A stretch of DNA of 64,000 bases from Dichetophora obliterata (GCA_963920525.1 OY986438.1:123108920-123172919); one strand, 5' to 3'. Positions 45,850 to 57,720 are shown, numbered from the stretch's first letter. Numbers and translations: made by a program. The notes: generated by a model not told the origin, from the letters alone.

Positions 45850-47996
45850 TCATTAAGTTATATGTGCTGTGCAGTACTATGATTCTCAACCGCCTATTGA
45901 GCTTAACTTTAAAAAAACAAACTACGTGATTTTAAAGAATAACTTGTCTATTCTTCAAAATCAACTTTAAATAAAACTGGAATTCTATTCTAAATATTAA
46001 TACAAAAATTTTATCTTCTCAGAGTCTTGATTGTTTCAATGATTGTTTTCTAAAAGCTGTTCCGCAAAGGAAAGCCTTTTTGGCATCGGGTCTGGTATGG
46101 TATACAAATGAATTAAGAAAAATGAGGAACTTGAAATCTAAATACTATAAAAAATATCAAAAAACACATAACATATGCGATTTTGGATGCTATACCTCTA
46201 TTAAATACAGTTACCAACAGTTATGCAAATAATCCTATAATATCTACTTAACAAAAGTAAAATTAAATATCAAATCTGATGCTAAATCCTTCTGGAACTT
46301 TGTTAACACAAAACGTAAGACTGATTCCTATCCTTCATTTATGAAGTATAATTCTGTTAAGTCTGATAATGATAATAGTATTTGCAATCTTTTCGCTGAC
46401 TTTTTCAAGACGACTTATTCATCATCGTCCTATGATTAATTAAGTTATATTTTCAATATTCAATCTGGGGATATTTAGTTCCCAATAATTGATACAAACA
46501 CAGTCTTATCATATTAAAAAAAAATTAAAACATCATATAAAAGTGGTCCTGATAACATACCTTCATGTGTATTAAAATATTGCTGTAAAGAATTAGTATT
46601 TCCAATCTCTTTACTATTTACTTCATCATTAAAATCCTGCTATTTTCCTGCAGCCTGGAAGCATTCATTTATTAATCCGCTGCATAGATCCGGAAATAGG
46701 TCTGTAATTGATAACTATCGTGGCATTGCAAAATTTAGCGCTTTGGCTAAACTTTTAGAGGCAATTGTTACATCATGACTATTGCTCCTTTCCAATGTCT
46801 CCTTTCCAACATAGATTTCTTTCTGGAAAATCCACTGTTACTAACCTTCTCGAATATACATCAAAAACTATAGAAAGTTTTGGAAAAGGCATGCAGACTG
46901 ATGTTATTTACACGGATTTTGGCAAAGCTTTTGACGTTGTAAATCACAAACTATTGATCTTAAAATTACATCTTGTTGGATTTCCTATACCGTTGGTAAA
47001 GTGGATTGAATCTTACTTAAGCAATAGAACACAATCTGTTCTTTTTAAGCTCAAGAAATCACATGAATTTCCTGTTACTTCAGGAGTACCTCAAGGAAGT
47101 CATCTTGGGCCCCTTTTGTTTCTACTTTTTATAAACGATTTGCCATCTGTCATAATGCATTCTAGCATTTTAATGTTTGCTGACGACGTCAAACTCTTCC
47201 TTTCTTTTAAAAATTATAATGATGCTGTATTTTTACAAGCCGACATTGATCATCTTCATAACTGGTGCAAAATGAACCATATGAACCTCAACATGAAGAA
47301 ATGCAAACATATGTCTTTCTCGCGCAAACCACCAATTAAATGTACCTTCAAAATTTGTGGTTATACATTGGAGTCCTTAGATATTTTCAATGATATTGGA
47401 GTTACAATGGATCCTTAACTACGCTTTAATATTCGCGTAAATAAAATAATAAATAGAGCAAATAGTACTTTAGGATTTATAAAACGTTTAATGAGTTTAA
47501 TGATCCATTTATAACTAAAACCTTATTCACTTCCTAGTCCTAGCACGCTCCAGTTGTATGGTGCCCAAAATACTGTTGTTACAAAGATGACAGTGAATCA
47601 GTGCAGAAACAATTTCTTATGTTTTGCTTAAGCAATCTTTATTGTAATACTGATTTTCACTTACCACCTCAAGAATATCGGTTACAACTCTTAAATCTTC
47701 CTTCTTTAAAAAATCGGAAAATTATGATAAATGCTTGTTGAATTATAAAACTTTTACATGGATATGTCAACAGTCCATATTTATTGAGCAAAATATATTT
47801 TAATATTCCTCTTCGTCCTAGAAGAGCTTTTGAGTTACTCCACATGAACTATTGTAGAACTAATTATTTGCAAAATGAACCTCTTAAAAGCGCTTGCGGT
47901 GATTTTAACTTTGTATTTGATGTTATATCCTTTAGTGAATCCATGGACTCAATCAAACACAAAATTATAGATCACCCGCAGTACCGTCGTTGATTA
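45850..47996 (+). pseudogene. LINE reverse transcriptase, lightly decayed
   Basis: Starts in the linker after the endonuclease (WYTNELRKMRNLKSKYYK, about 46100). It then shows SGPDNIPSCVLKYC, NPLHRSGNRSVIDNYRGI, and HRFLSGKSTVTNL at the start of the longest frame (46765-47418). The catalytic core follows: IYTDFGKAFDVVNH, SGVPQGSHLGPLLF and LMFADDVKLF. The C-terminus (NEPLKSACGDFN) ends at 47993. Frames are broken near 46240, 46780 and after 47418. The catalytic aspartates are intact. Motif style suggests the Jockey/CR1-like group. The endonuclease is missing, probably by 5' truncation. Confidence 0.88.
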
Positions 47997-48231
47997 AGTA
48001 AAGTTCTTTCAAACATATATCTGATGCATCTGGTGATATTTGCAAACACATTAACCCCCCGTGAAACACATATTCTGAAACCTTCGAACAAACACATATG
48101 CCTGGCCAGACCCCTATACGTTTTTATGCATTTGTATGGCAAAAAGGGTACCGTAACTTTGTATTTCTAAGTATGCTCGTTTATTATTTTTGTCTTTAGA
48201 CCAATTTTTTTTGATTTGTTGATATATGTAG

Positions 48232-48520
48232 CTACCTAAATGTAAAAAAAATTTTATTCATTTTGTGCAATGCATGAAAAACAAGCATAACAAGTATATA
48301 TATTAGTGCATTTGGTGCAGTAAAATGTGTCTCCCTACGCAGCTTTTCGTCTTGCGTGGCACAAATTCTGCAATCTTTTCTGGAATTCAGTGTACTAGGG
48401 CCGCTTTGTTGGTTAGGCAGCTTATTGCTGGGAATATTCAATGGCCTTCCAAAGAAAGATTCAATGGCCAAACGGGTTGAATGTTGTCAAAAAATATGGT
48501 TGTTGTTCATGCGATTTTCA
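48232..48520 (-). pseudogene. piggyBac transposase, C-terminal part
   Basis: Contains IPSNKLPNQQSGP then CRICATQDEKLRRETHF and later FHALHKMN, the cysteine-rich C-terminal finger of piggyBac transposases with several cysteines lost. It is separated from the rest of the gene by the insert at 48531-49556. Confidence 0.8.
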
Positions 48521-48530
48521 GTATTAGTGG

Positions 48531-49556
48531 TCGTCCATAAACTACGTTACTGATTTTCCGGTTTTTTTTTACCCCCCTCCCCCTGCGTTACTTTTCGTAG
48601 TGCTTTTCAAAACCCCTCCCCCCCCCCCCCATTAAGTAACGTGACATATGAAATTAATTCATTCGATTGATTATATATTTTGACTAGCTCTGACAATTTT
48701 CACTAGTATTAGTGACTAGTATGACTAAATACATTAAAGGAACAATTGGAAAAAAAATCAATAATTAATATCATCTGTAAAAGCTATTCCATCTGCGATC
48801 CAAGATTCGATGCTGTCAATCACTGGGATAGAAGAAGCTGGTAGCTTTGTTGAGGATTCTTCATAATAGAATTTTTCATCGGATTCTAAGTCGACCCATT
48901 CAGGTGAATCCTCATTCCTAACGCAAAGAAATTCACCTGGTCTTTGACAGAGTACGCTTAAAGGCTGCACTCGAGCTGCACCAAGTTCTGTGTTTTTGTG
49001 TAAATGCTTTCTGAAAATTGATTTATTTAGATAGTATTTTTTATTCCGATTTATTGTAAACGATATTATACAAACTTATGGCAATTCATAGAAGTTTTAA
49101 AAACGAAATACAAGCCGCAGGTAGGACACGACCTTGAACCGATTTCTTCTTTCTGAGAAGGACAGTACATGTCATACGGTATCTCCTTTGATCAAGAACA
49201 TTCAGGCCTTAACGTCAAAGCCTGTCGCAAAAGCAAAGACCCAAATTTTTCAGACGTGTGCTGAGATGGTGAAGGAATACCAAAAGGTTCCTGTGTCGAG
49301 GGAAAAGGTGGTGGAAGAAATCGTTGTAACAAAAGTTAACCATCAATTTAGACGATCAAACATAAACATGTAAAGTTAAAAATTTTATTATTAATGATGA
49401 TGTTAATGATTGTGTTATTAATTAGAAGTTTTTCGTCGATTTTTTTAATTTTTGGTAACGTTAGAATATCTAAACACCTCCCCCCCTACCGTTACTTATC
49501 GTAGTGCATTTCAATACCCCTCCCCTACCCCTTAAATGGATAGTGGATTTACTGCT
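48531..49556 (-). mobile_element. Unclassified insert bounded by C-rich repeats
   Basis: Both edges have the same orientation of a C-rich motif: CGTTACTTWTCGTAGTGC followed by TTTCAAWACCCCTCC (about 48582 and 49489). The left edge also carries GTCGTCCATAAACTACG, a sequence I recall as frequent at ends of insect elements. The interior encodes a zinc-finger protein remnant. The piggyBac gene resumes on either side, though with part of it lost, so the exact borders are approximate. Confidence 0.6.
48758..49300 (-). pseudogene. C2H2-type zinc-finger protein remnant with intron
   Basis: On the minus strand a frame near 49200-49090 contains SCPTCGLYFVFKTSMNCHK. A GT...AG interval of about 70 nt follows, then KHLHKNTELGAARVQ. 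Together they complete a C2H2 finger, and the frame continues through LSVLCQRPGEFLC to an acidic tail ending WIADGIAFTDDINY (stop near 48758). One stop lies upstream of the finger. I do not know the family; the C-terminal finger with an acidic tail suggests the end of a DNA transposon's protein. Confidence 0.55.
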
Positions 49557-49659
49557 TTGTTTTTCTTTGGAACGTAGCTGCACACTGATACAAGGTTATC
49601 ATAGAAACCGAACACAGATGAAAGCACTGGCCGTTTGCTGTATTTTTTCACTTCTTTGG

Positions 49660-50848
49660 GAAAACACCTTTTGTTGGTTCTAATAGTGCAAACTTATACT
49701 AGGCCAATCGACGAAAGACGTTTAGCTGCGTCTAATGTTGTAAAGAAGCTATCAGCAATAATAGTTCTGCCGCTGTTGGCGTATCGATTAGCCAAACTCA
49801 TGAGCACATTTTCGCCTTGGTTTGTCTCTCGTTGTTCTCCCTCTTTACCAGTGTACAGTTTTCCTTGCAACGGATATTTGGTTTTCGCATCGCATGCCCA
49901 CCATACTTTTATGCCATACTTTGCGTGCTTTGATGGGATGTATTGCGTAAACTTTGTGCGCCCACGGTATGGAAATAGCTGCTCATCGATGGTTACACTT
50001 TCGTATGGTTCCAAATTACTGGCAAGATTGTTATTCAAGAAGTTCCATATCTCTCGAATGGGAGCAACTTTGTCGGTTTGTTGACGAAATGCGCGCTTAC
50101 GACTATCGTCAAATATACATATACATGAATACATCGCATCAAAGTAACAAATCGTGTATATGACATGGCTACACGGAATATTGGAAGTGCATCAGTTTGC
50201 CACATCAATCTTGAGAGCTGCATAGTATTATGACTGACACCAAAAGCCAATAGTATCCCAATAAAAGCGTCAAGCTCAACACTTGTCATATCAACCCATA
50301 CTCGTGGTGTGCAGTTTGCATGTTCTGCGTTCCATTTGCGTGTAACTTTTTCTCCATACAGATTTATTTGTGTTACGATGATGAACGTCATATTCGGTGA
50401 AAAAAAGCTTAAACACCTCAAGCGGAGTGGTCAGGTTTGTTTTTGGTCCATCTCTGAAACGCATGATGTTGTGCTGGCGGAATCTCACTGTAGCAGGTTC
50501 AGCTCTACTCCACTTGGTACCATCTTTTACAAGCAAAAAACCGTCTGCAGCTTGAGTTGGTGCATTCTCACTTTCTTCTTCGGATTCTTCATCGCCGTTG
50601 AATATTTCATTCGCTTCAATTTCCAACTCATATTCAATATCCGAGGCGTCATCTTCGGGCACAAAATCTTTGTTTTCACTGCTTTGGTCTTCAAATAAAT
50701 CTAGTTCTTCGTCTGCTTCTGTGTGAAGTTCGAAATCACGCTGTAACGCTGATGATAGTTGTTGTTGGAAATTATCAGCAAGGCTGCCTGTACGCCAGCT
50801 CGTATTGTATACAAATTCTAAATCCTCTGCCATAACAATAGTAAACAT
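49660..50848 (-). pseudogene. piggyBac transposase, N-terminal and core part
   Basis: Begins with an acidic N-terminus (MAEDLEFVYNTSW; EDEE-rich to residue ~110). The core follows with VELDAFIGILLAFGVSHNT, SVTIDEQLFPYRGRTKF (first D) and TIIADSFFTTLDAAKRL (second D). It ends around CSYVPKKNKAV at the insert. The third acidic pair and surrounding region are lost. Frame changes occur near 50415 and 50125. Confidence 0.88.
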
Positions 50849-51354
50849 TTCACTTTAGTTTCCGCACAAAAAATTTACATTTCGGACTGTCGATGTTGTA
50901 TGTTCAGCATTTAATAATAAACTAACTGAACTCAAAACCAAAATCACAAACGAAAGAAAGAAATAAGAGAAAAATGAACACAAAAACTACCTGAAAGCAA
51001 ACATCTGCATTGAATTCACATAACAACAACCCAAAATATAAAAAAATACCTGGAAACAACAATATGCATTGTATTTGCAGAAAAATAACCCAACATGTGT
51101 ATAACAATAATTTTTTTCATACGAATTGTATAGGGGTCTAGCCAGGCATATGTGTTTGTTCAAGGGGGGACTTTTTTGCAGTTTTCTTCGTGTTGGAGCG
51201 ATATTTTAGAATTTTTTTTTTTTAAATAGAAAGCCAACAATATTTTAGGCGGCTACCGAGAAATACAGGTATCTACCTAAACTAGAAGTGTGTTTGATTA
51301 ACGCTCAAAAATGAAATATGCCTGGCCAGAATCATGTGTTTGTCCAAGGGTTAA

Positions 51355-52143
51355 TATAACAATCTAAATGGATAAATGAACCTAAGCCTAAAATGGATAA
51401 TTTTGGTGTATGAACATCTAAATAATCTGAATGGACCTTAACCTGGGATCTTCAATTGCCTTATATCTTCATGATGAATGTGACTACATTTGTCGACGGT
51501 ACCGTGGTGTCTGGGTTTTTACCTCTCGAAACACTACGTTAAGTCGATTTTTAATATATTAATATGAGTGGCCGATAAGACCTAGTTTGTCTTGATCGAT
51601 GATTGATTGATGATTGCGTTCGCAACTGGTTTTCTTTGTTTTATGAAAATTGGTTTGGTGAAGTTGACTTAGTTTGTCGAGTAACCACACTGTCAAGCCA
51701 GGATCCCACCGGCTTCAGGAAGACAGAACGATATATATTACATATATATACTTATTGGAGTGGTGTTTTATTGGGTATCAGACCTTGTTTGTCACACGAC
51801 TCCTCCGATATCCGGATACAAAAGTTGTTGCTAACTTTACCTTATTTGTCTTGATAACGCGATATTTATAACATTGCTAACTTGACCTTTATTGTCCTGA
51901 AAACGCAACCCTGCTATGCTGTCTGATTTTATCGATTTGACTTAACGTTTTTTTTTATTTTTATACTTTAATAAAATTATATACTTTAAGCAATTTATTA
52001 AAACTTTTTAGTTTGTTAATAGTACTTAATTTTAATAAAAATCAAACTTAATATTTTTCAATTGTATTAAATATCTTATTTTATAATTTTAAATTTGCTT
52101 TAAAACCTGTTAATGTTTAGCAATCGAATAAATAAATAAATAA
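51355..52143 (+). other. Probable 3' region of the LINE at 45850
   Basis: Runs from the right TTAA of piggyBac copy 2 to an AATAAATAAATAAATAAA tail at ~52126-52143, a typical LINE 3' tail. Short TTTGTCTTGAT-type repeats lie at 51585 and later. The link to the LINE coding region is inferred from position and tail, not from shared sequence. Confidence 0.45.
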
Positions 52144-52144
52144 A

Positions 52145-53260
52145 AACGACAAATTTGCTTAAATTTTATTTACATAAACTTTTGATTCACTGTTGAGATT
52201 TATTAATACCATCTCTATATTCTTAGAAATCCCATTTGGTGATTCATGCTGTTCACTCACTCACTTAGAAAAGTTAATTATATGCATTTGTTTCGTAATA
52301 TTATTTAAAAAATAAATTTAAAAATCATATACATTACTGCTTCAGCTAAAAGTGTAAATTTAAATTCAAAATAAATTTCAACTTCAACTGCTAAATTTCA
52401 CTTACTTTCACCAGATAGACAACAAACAAAAAAAATGTAAAGTACACAATTTTCGCAAATGCGAACGAACAAAATTTGTTGTTTTTAATATTGTTTGTTT
52501 GTTGTTATTCTGTAAGGGAATAACTTAAAACACCCCGTTAATATGTCATTTTGACAGCATATAAAATGAACCTAAACTCAACAAACAAAAAGACAAAGTG
52601 GAAGAAGCAGCAGCAGGGCAACAACAAAAACAGCAAGAAGCTCTACAACAAACACTCGACATTTTGAAGCAACAAAATAACCTTTTACTTCTTTTTAAAG
52701 AAGTTCCTTCAGCTAGAATGGTTGCGAGCTCGCTATTTTCCATCAGCAGCAGCGCTTTTATTTTCTACAAAATTTATTTTAAACAAAATGAAGCTCAAGC
52801 ATTGTTATTTTTTGTTTAGTATTTTTTTTTGTTTTTGCAAACTAGCAGTTATGCATACAGTTGAGAGTAAAAAAATAAAACCAAAAAAGCTGAAACATAG
52901 TCTTGGCGAAAGCGCATAATTTCCATGCTTCCAGCAGTTAAAGTCAGCACTAAAGTCAATTTCGCGTGTGTCAACACATGCCCAAGTTACACACACACAC
53001 ATGTACACGTATTCAAATAATCACACACGCTCATGTGAATAAATGTAACGAATACATGCACAAAATTCAAATTAAGTTGCCGTGTGTGCGCCGGAAACGA
53101 ATGCTTTTGAAAGGAACCGGAAAAGTTGTGGTCAAAAAATACACTTAAATTGTATGAAGTAGATTAACTTAACAAATAAAAGCTCAAAAAAGCTACTGAC
53201 ACTAAATCGTTAAAACTGAAATATCGTTGAAACTAAATATGCATCGCAGGTAACCAAGCA
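52145..53260 (+). other. Low-repeat region, possible host UTR
   Basis: The stretch 52560-52680 has CAGCAGCAGGGCAACAAC-type composition frequent in fly transcripts. An AC-dinucleotide run is at 52988-53002. No splice or coding structure could be established; short frames are not conserved-looking. Confidence 0.3.
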
Positions 53261-53802
53261 TTTTTATACCCCAACGCGTACAGCCTAAGGAGTATATTAA
53301 CTTTGTTACTCAGCATGTAACGCCCATAAGGAGGCGTGACAGGTATGGAAAAGTATATATTCTTGATCAGTTATAGTCGATTTAGTCATGTACATTTGTC
53401 TGTGATCTCGATAACAGCTGTAGATCTGCAGCTATCGTATATAAATTATGTGTATCTGTATCTATCTTTATATATAAAATTCTTCTGTACATGGCTTGGT
53501 CACTGAACTCCTCCTAAACAGCTAGACCGAATTTGATGAAATGTTGTGTGTGTGCGCGGCTGGCTCTGTAGATGGCCAGTCGGCAATGGCAGGACTTCGA
53601 AGCACTACTAGTAAACCTTCATATGGATTTCGAAGTGCTTCCACACTCATATCCAAGTATACTTTATTTTTTCTATGAAACGATAAAATTTTTCAGGCCT
53701 TCCGCTTTCGAGACTCTAAAGAGGCCTGCTAGAAGCCCTTTTTGAGAATGCACGTTAGAAAGAAAAGCAATATAAATATCAACGTAAAATAAAAAACGAT
53801 TA

Positions 53803-53872
53803 GCGACTTCCAGATTTGAACCAACGTCCTCTCATATGGCGATCGAACATCTTATCCACTCGTCCAACGCAG
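53803..53872 (-). repeat. tRNA-like SINE head (family 2)
   Basis: Minus-strand A-box-like TGGACGAGTGGATAAG and B-box-like GGTTCAAATCTGG, related to 9663-9735. The acceptor ends do not pair, so it is not a working tRNA gene. Confidence 0.55.
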
Positions 53873-53924
53873 TTCTTATTAAAATTGAGCTTATTTTGCA
53901 TCATTACAAATGAAGTAAGCTTTC

Positions 53925-54060
53925 GGGAGCGCGGGTTCGAGACTCCGCTCGGACCAAAAATAAAATTTTTTTTTTTATTTGTTTTAAATCTAAATTTTTT
54001 TACAAATTTTTCTGTTTATTTAAAATGTTTTTTTTTAATTTTTTTGTAAAATTTCTTAAT
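53925..54060 (+). repeat. B-box-bearing repeat (family 3), copy 1
   Basis: GCGGGTTCGAGACTCCGCTC at 53932 followed by an A-run and then a long T-rich tail. The same pattern (GGGTTTGAGACCCAACTC, A-run, T-rich tail) occurs at 54557-54660, where it is split upstream by the hAT MITE. Likely another tRNA-derived short repeat. Confidence 0.5.
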
Positions 54061-54130
54061 ACAAAAATATAAGAAGACTTGGAATTTGTTTATACAATTA
54101 TTTTCATATAATAACCTGGTTAACCCTGGG

Positions 54131-54551
54131 CAGCGATGTGCGGCGTAGAGAACATGATGTCGACAATACTATTGTCGACGGTGTCGACAATGTCGAGTAG
54201 ATTGTCGAGAATTGCTTTTAGCGACGTGTAGATAACTAATGTAAGAGGCTGCATGTTTATTGTGATATTTAATTAAATTGAGTCCAAGTATGGAGTATTC
54301 CTTATTTTTACGCCTTCTGGGCATGGTTTTTGTTTGTTTAATTGTAAAATTTGTTAGTTTGTGTTAATTAAACGAATTTTCAAAAGAATTTAGGAATCAG
54401 CATAATCTAAATAGAACTTGCATTTTCGCAGTGTTGCATTTTGTTGACATTGTTTACACAATTCTCGACATTGTCTACATTGTCGACACTTTCTACATTA
54501 TCGACACCAAAATGTCGACAATTAAAGACGACGCGTCGAGGAACATCACTG
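54131..54551. mobile_element. hAT MITE rich in GTCGA motifs
   Basis: Exact 8-bp duplication ACCCTGGG at 54123-54130 and 54552-54559. The ends read CAGYGATGTKC. About ten GTCGA/TCGAC motifs are clustered near both ends (54163-54210 and 54460-54540), many as TTGTCGACA, fitting subterminal transposase-binding sites. No protein is encoded. It interrupts the family-3 repeat. Confidence 0.88.
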
Positions 54552-54988
54552 ACCCTGGGTTTGAGACCCAACTCGGGCAAAAAAAATATTTTTTTGTTAT
54601 TTTTTTAAATTTATTTTTTTTTAATTTGTTCTGATCATTTATAATTTTTTCTAAATTTTTTCATACAATATAATATGAAAGGTAGGCCTTACAGAAGCAC
54701 AAATCAATGCACTGATAATGGAAGTTGTATTGACGCCAATAATAACAGTGCTAGCATGCCTTCTTTTGCAGAACACTCGCTTAATTGCCTGCTGGGTTGT
54801 TTTGTTTTAAAGTTGGTAGGTGGCGCTGTTGTTGCAATGGCAGTGCTTAAAGGGGTATTTTAGAGTATAACTCTGAAACGAATTGAGAAATTGTCATGAT
54901 TCTTTCATTACATCATAACTTTTTATGCAAACAAAATTACAAAAATACAAAACGAATAAAAATAAACAAAACATCTTAAATTTTTATG

Positions 54989-56045
54989 TTTTTTTTTTTT
55001 TTTTTTTTTAGACTGAACCAACGCTCAGGGGATGCCCCCTATAAATGCGTAGGCATTGTGTTGATTCGGAAGATGGGTGATAGTTAGTTGGAGGGTGGAT
55101 AGATGGAGTAGTGTCGGTGAAGATTTGTTTTGAATTTGCACAGCTCAAAACTGCGGGGAAACACGCTCGCAGGGAGACTATTCCACAACTTAACCGCGCG
55201 ACTAAAGAACGAATTATCGCGGTAATGCGAGGTTCTATTAGGCATCGATGCAATGGTAAAGGGATGGGCTTGGACAGCTGCCCGAGTGGACCTGGGAAAC
55301 ACACGAGCTGGTGGCGTCAGGCCATGTATCTCCCTTGAACACTCCCCATGGTAATACCTATACAGAAGGCTTAGGCAACCTACATTACGTCGATGCTCAA
55401 GAGAGTTGAGAGAAAATGAAATACTTTCATCTCCTATCATATATATCGCACGACGTTGAATTCGGTCCAGAAGCTCCAAATAAGATCTTGAAGCCCCTGC
55501 CCAAATGTGCGAATTGTACTCCATTTTCGGCCTAATATATGAGGTGTAGATCATGCGAAGATCAGCTGAAGTGAAATATTTTTTGCACCGTTTTAGAAAA
55601 CCTAGGCACTTGCCCGCTTCTTTCGACACATCGAAAATATGATCATTCCAACGAAGATCAGATTGGATCGATATGCCCAGAACGTCAAGAGCGGCTAATT
55701 CCACAAGATCCACACCATTCATACTGAGAGGAGCTAAAGGGCAATTCACTCGCTTGTGGGTTAACAGACAACACTGGGTCTTGCTTGCATTGAACTCTAC
55801 TCTATTAGCAAGACCCCACTCGGAGATTTTTTGTAGATCATTAAGGAGTGTGTCATTCATAGTTTGCCTTTTTCTCTCAATCTCCATAGAGCTTGGGCGT
55901 TTTTTGAATGAATATGAATGACAAATGCTGCTGTCGTCCGCAAACGAATGTATTGGGTTATGCGTCAACGACAGAAGGTCGTTGATAAAAACCAGAAACA
56001 AGGTAGGCGATAGAACTGAACCCTGTGGTACTCCTGCGTTGATGT
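54989..56045 (-). mobile_element. 5'-truncated LINE with poly(A)
   Basis: The minus-strand reading frame ends near 55084 and is followed by a ~21-nt poly(A) (plus-strand T run 54989-55009), the 3' end. The 5' side stops within the reverse transcriptase around 56045-56090. Truncation at the 5' end is the usual outcome of LINE insertion. Confidence 0.88.
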
Positions 56046-56060
56046 TAGTTATTGATGTTA
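55084..56060 (-). pseudogene. LINE reverse transcriptase, C-terminal half, open frame
   Basis: An uninterrupted frame of over 305 codons. It starts within NAGVPQGSVLSPTLF (upstream of the first ATG), passes the catalytic SFADDSSICHSY, then VEFNASKTQCCLLTHKR, and ends in the thumb/C-terminal region (LEYNSHIWAGAS-like MEYNSHIWAGASRSYLELL, LWNSLPASVFP). It lacks the endonuclease and RT fingers, so it is not functional, but the intact frame implies a recent insertion. Likely in the Jockey/CR1-like group. Confidence 0.9.
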
Positions 56061-56099
56061 GTGATTTTTCGATCGTATAAAACGTTTTTAAATTTTACC

Positions 56100-56713
56100 T
56101 ATAGAAACTTTAAGTAAATCTTACATTTAAGCATACCATATGAAAGAACATTAAAAAAGCCATTTTTGGTTCTGAATATTTTTTCAACAACAAATATTTT
56201 TAACATAGTTTTTTGCGAAATAAAGAAAATCGTTAAGTTTTTTTGGAAAAATATAAAAATTAGAAGAGAAACGAATATGAAAAAGATTGAAATACGATTG
56301 ACGGACAATTAATCAAAATTTCAAACAAAACAAAAAATTAATGCCATCCTTTGTAACATGACGTATTTATTCACTTTCAAGCCAGCACTTTCATTTTTGC
56401 TTGATTTTTTTTTTTTTCTATTTCACCAAAAAATAAAATTAGTACTAAAAACTTTTTGTGATTTCTTGAAAATTTTCAGCAATTTGCATGTTCCTGTAGA
56501 AATTGAAATTTTTCTTTAAAAGACATTTAAACCAAGAATGATCCTTACCACCAATTGAGGTTTGCAATTGCCAAATATTTAGCAATAATATAACTTTGAA
56601 AAGCCTTGCATGGCAGATTATTTACCTCAAACATTTAACTTTTTAATGAATCTGAGGACCTTAATATGTTTAGCGATGACAACAAAGTTCAACAATTTTT
56701 GGTAAAGATATAT
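56100..56713. other. AT-rich spacer
   Basis: No repeat or gene recognised; presumed Helitron interior. Confidence 0.45.
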
Positions 56714-56715
56714 TA

Positions 56716-57546
56716 CACTCGCGCTCAAAAAAAAAGCCGAGTTAATAATTCGATAACTAATATTTTTTTTTTAATTATAACACAGTGTGCCAAAACCATA
56801 AAAAACAAGCACATCCAAACGTTATAAAAATTCTTAAAGAAGGACATGTTGAGAGTCCAACGCACTTGATTTGACATCTCAAGGTCATCACAATTGTTTC
56901 AACTTATTTTTAAAGTTGAAGTGTTCGAATTTTGCTGTGCCAGCATTTTTACAGCCATTTGGCCATTGCAAATGAAAAATAAAATTCACTTCTTTTCGAT
57001 AGAAAGATATTCAAGATATTCGATAGAATACAAAAAGAAGAGTGTAGCGAAGCAATTTCATGTAGTTTTTTTAACCTAAAAAAGATGGTGTTTCCATAAA
57101 TTTTAATTAAATAATATTCGATTAATGCCTTTCGCATTTTCATGCCATTCTATTTAAATTAAGAACATCGAAATCGGTTAAGAATTTGCTAACTTAACGT
57201 TTTGTTTTTTTTTTGGCAAAAACTGGTTCCTATGTAATTAATGTTTGCTACCATACGAACGCTCCTATTTCATCAAATCTTTTTACATGGCCTTATTTTA
57301 CATCAAATTCTTTAAATAAATTCAAATAAATTCAAATACTTCAACTTTAAAACTAAGTTGAAAAAAATTGTGATGACCTTGAGAGGTAAATCAAGTGTGA
57401 TGAACTTTCAACACGATCTTCTTTAAGAATTTTTAAAAAATGTTGATATGCTTGGTTATTTATGATTTTGGCACGCTGTGTAATAATTCAAGAAAAATAA
57501 TATTAGTTATCAAATTATTAACTCGGTATTTTTTTGAGCGAGAGTG
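56716..57546. mobile_element. Palindromic MITE, TA-flanked
   Basis: TA at 56714-56715 and 57547-57548. The ends read CACTCKCGCTCAAAAAAA and the arms (about 56716-56935 and 57330-57546) are inverted over ~215 bp, sharing GAGTTAATAATT and TCAAGGTCATCACAATT. The 831-bp element has a ~390-bp unpaired centre with no transposase. Inserted 30 bp from the Helitron 3' end. A Tc1/mariner-type origin is inferred from the TA duplication. Confidence 0.88.
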
Positions 57547-57720
57547 TACTTCTCGATTAACACCGGGTATATCAGCTAGTGCTATTATATAAAATTTGAG
57601 TGCAAATTTTTTTTACCAGTAAACTCCATAAGTGCTGGGCCAAAATTTGTAAAAAAACTTTAAAATATCATATATGTGCTACAGCATTTTATAAGGGTAT
57701 TTGCATTTTAATAACAAGTA

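Larger units (their letters stand above)
48055..51350 (-). mobile_element. piggyBac transposon (copy 2), interrupted
   Basis: TTAA at 48051-48054 and 51351-51354. The ends begin CCC and share AAACACAT and TTCTG. A subterminal inverted repeat of about 34 bp (48086-48119 and 51130-51163) reads AACAAACACATATGCCTGGC in part and differs at one base. The transposase is on the minus strand. A ~1-kb insert (about 48531-49556) replaced part of it. The terminal sequence differs from piggyBac copy 1, so this is another subfamily. It sits in the 3' region of the LINE at 45850. Confidence 0.9.
53461..57579 (+). mobile_element. Probable composite Helitron
   Basis: A plus-strand 5' end (A then TCTATCTTTATATATAAAAT, 53461) is followed by CTCCTCCTAAACAGCTAGAC, in the style of insect Helitron starts. 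A plus-strand 3' end (ACACCGGGTATATCAGCTAG then T) is at 57579. Same orientation and no other end between them suggest one element that took in a SINE-like piece, a hAT MITE, a LINE and a palindromic MITE. They could instead belong to two broken Helitrons. Confidence 0.5.

Noticed and set aside
52598..52819. Gln-rich short protein
   Set aside because: Q-rich text comes from a CAG/CAA tract; the frame ends soon after and no splice structure was found.
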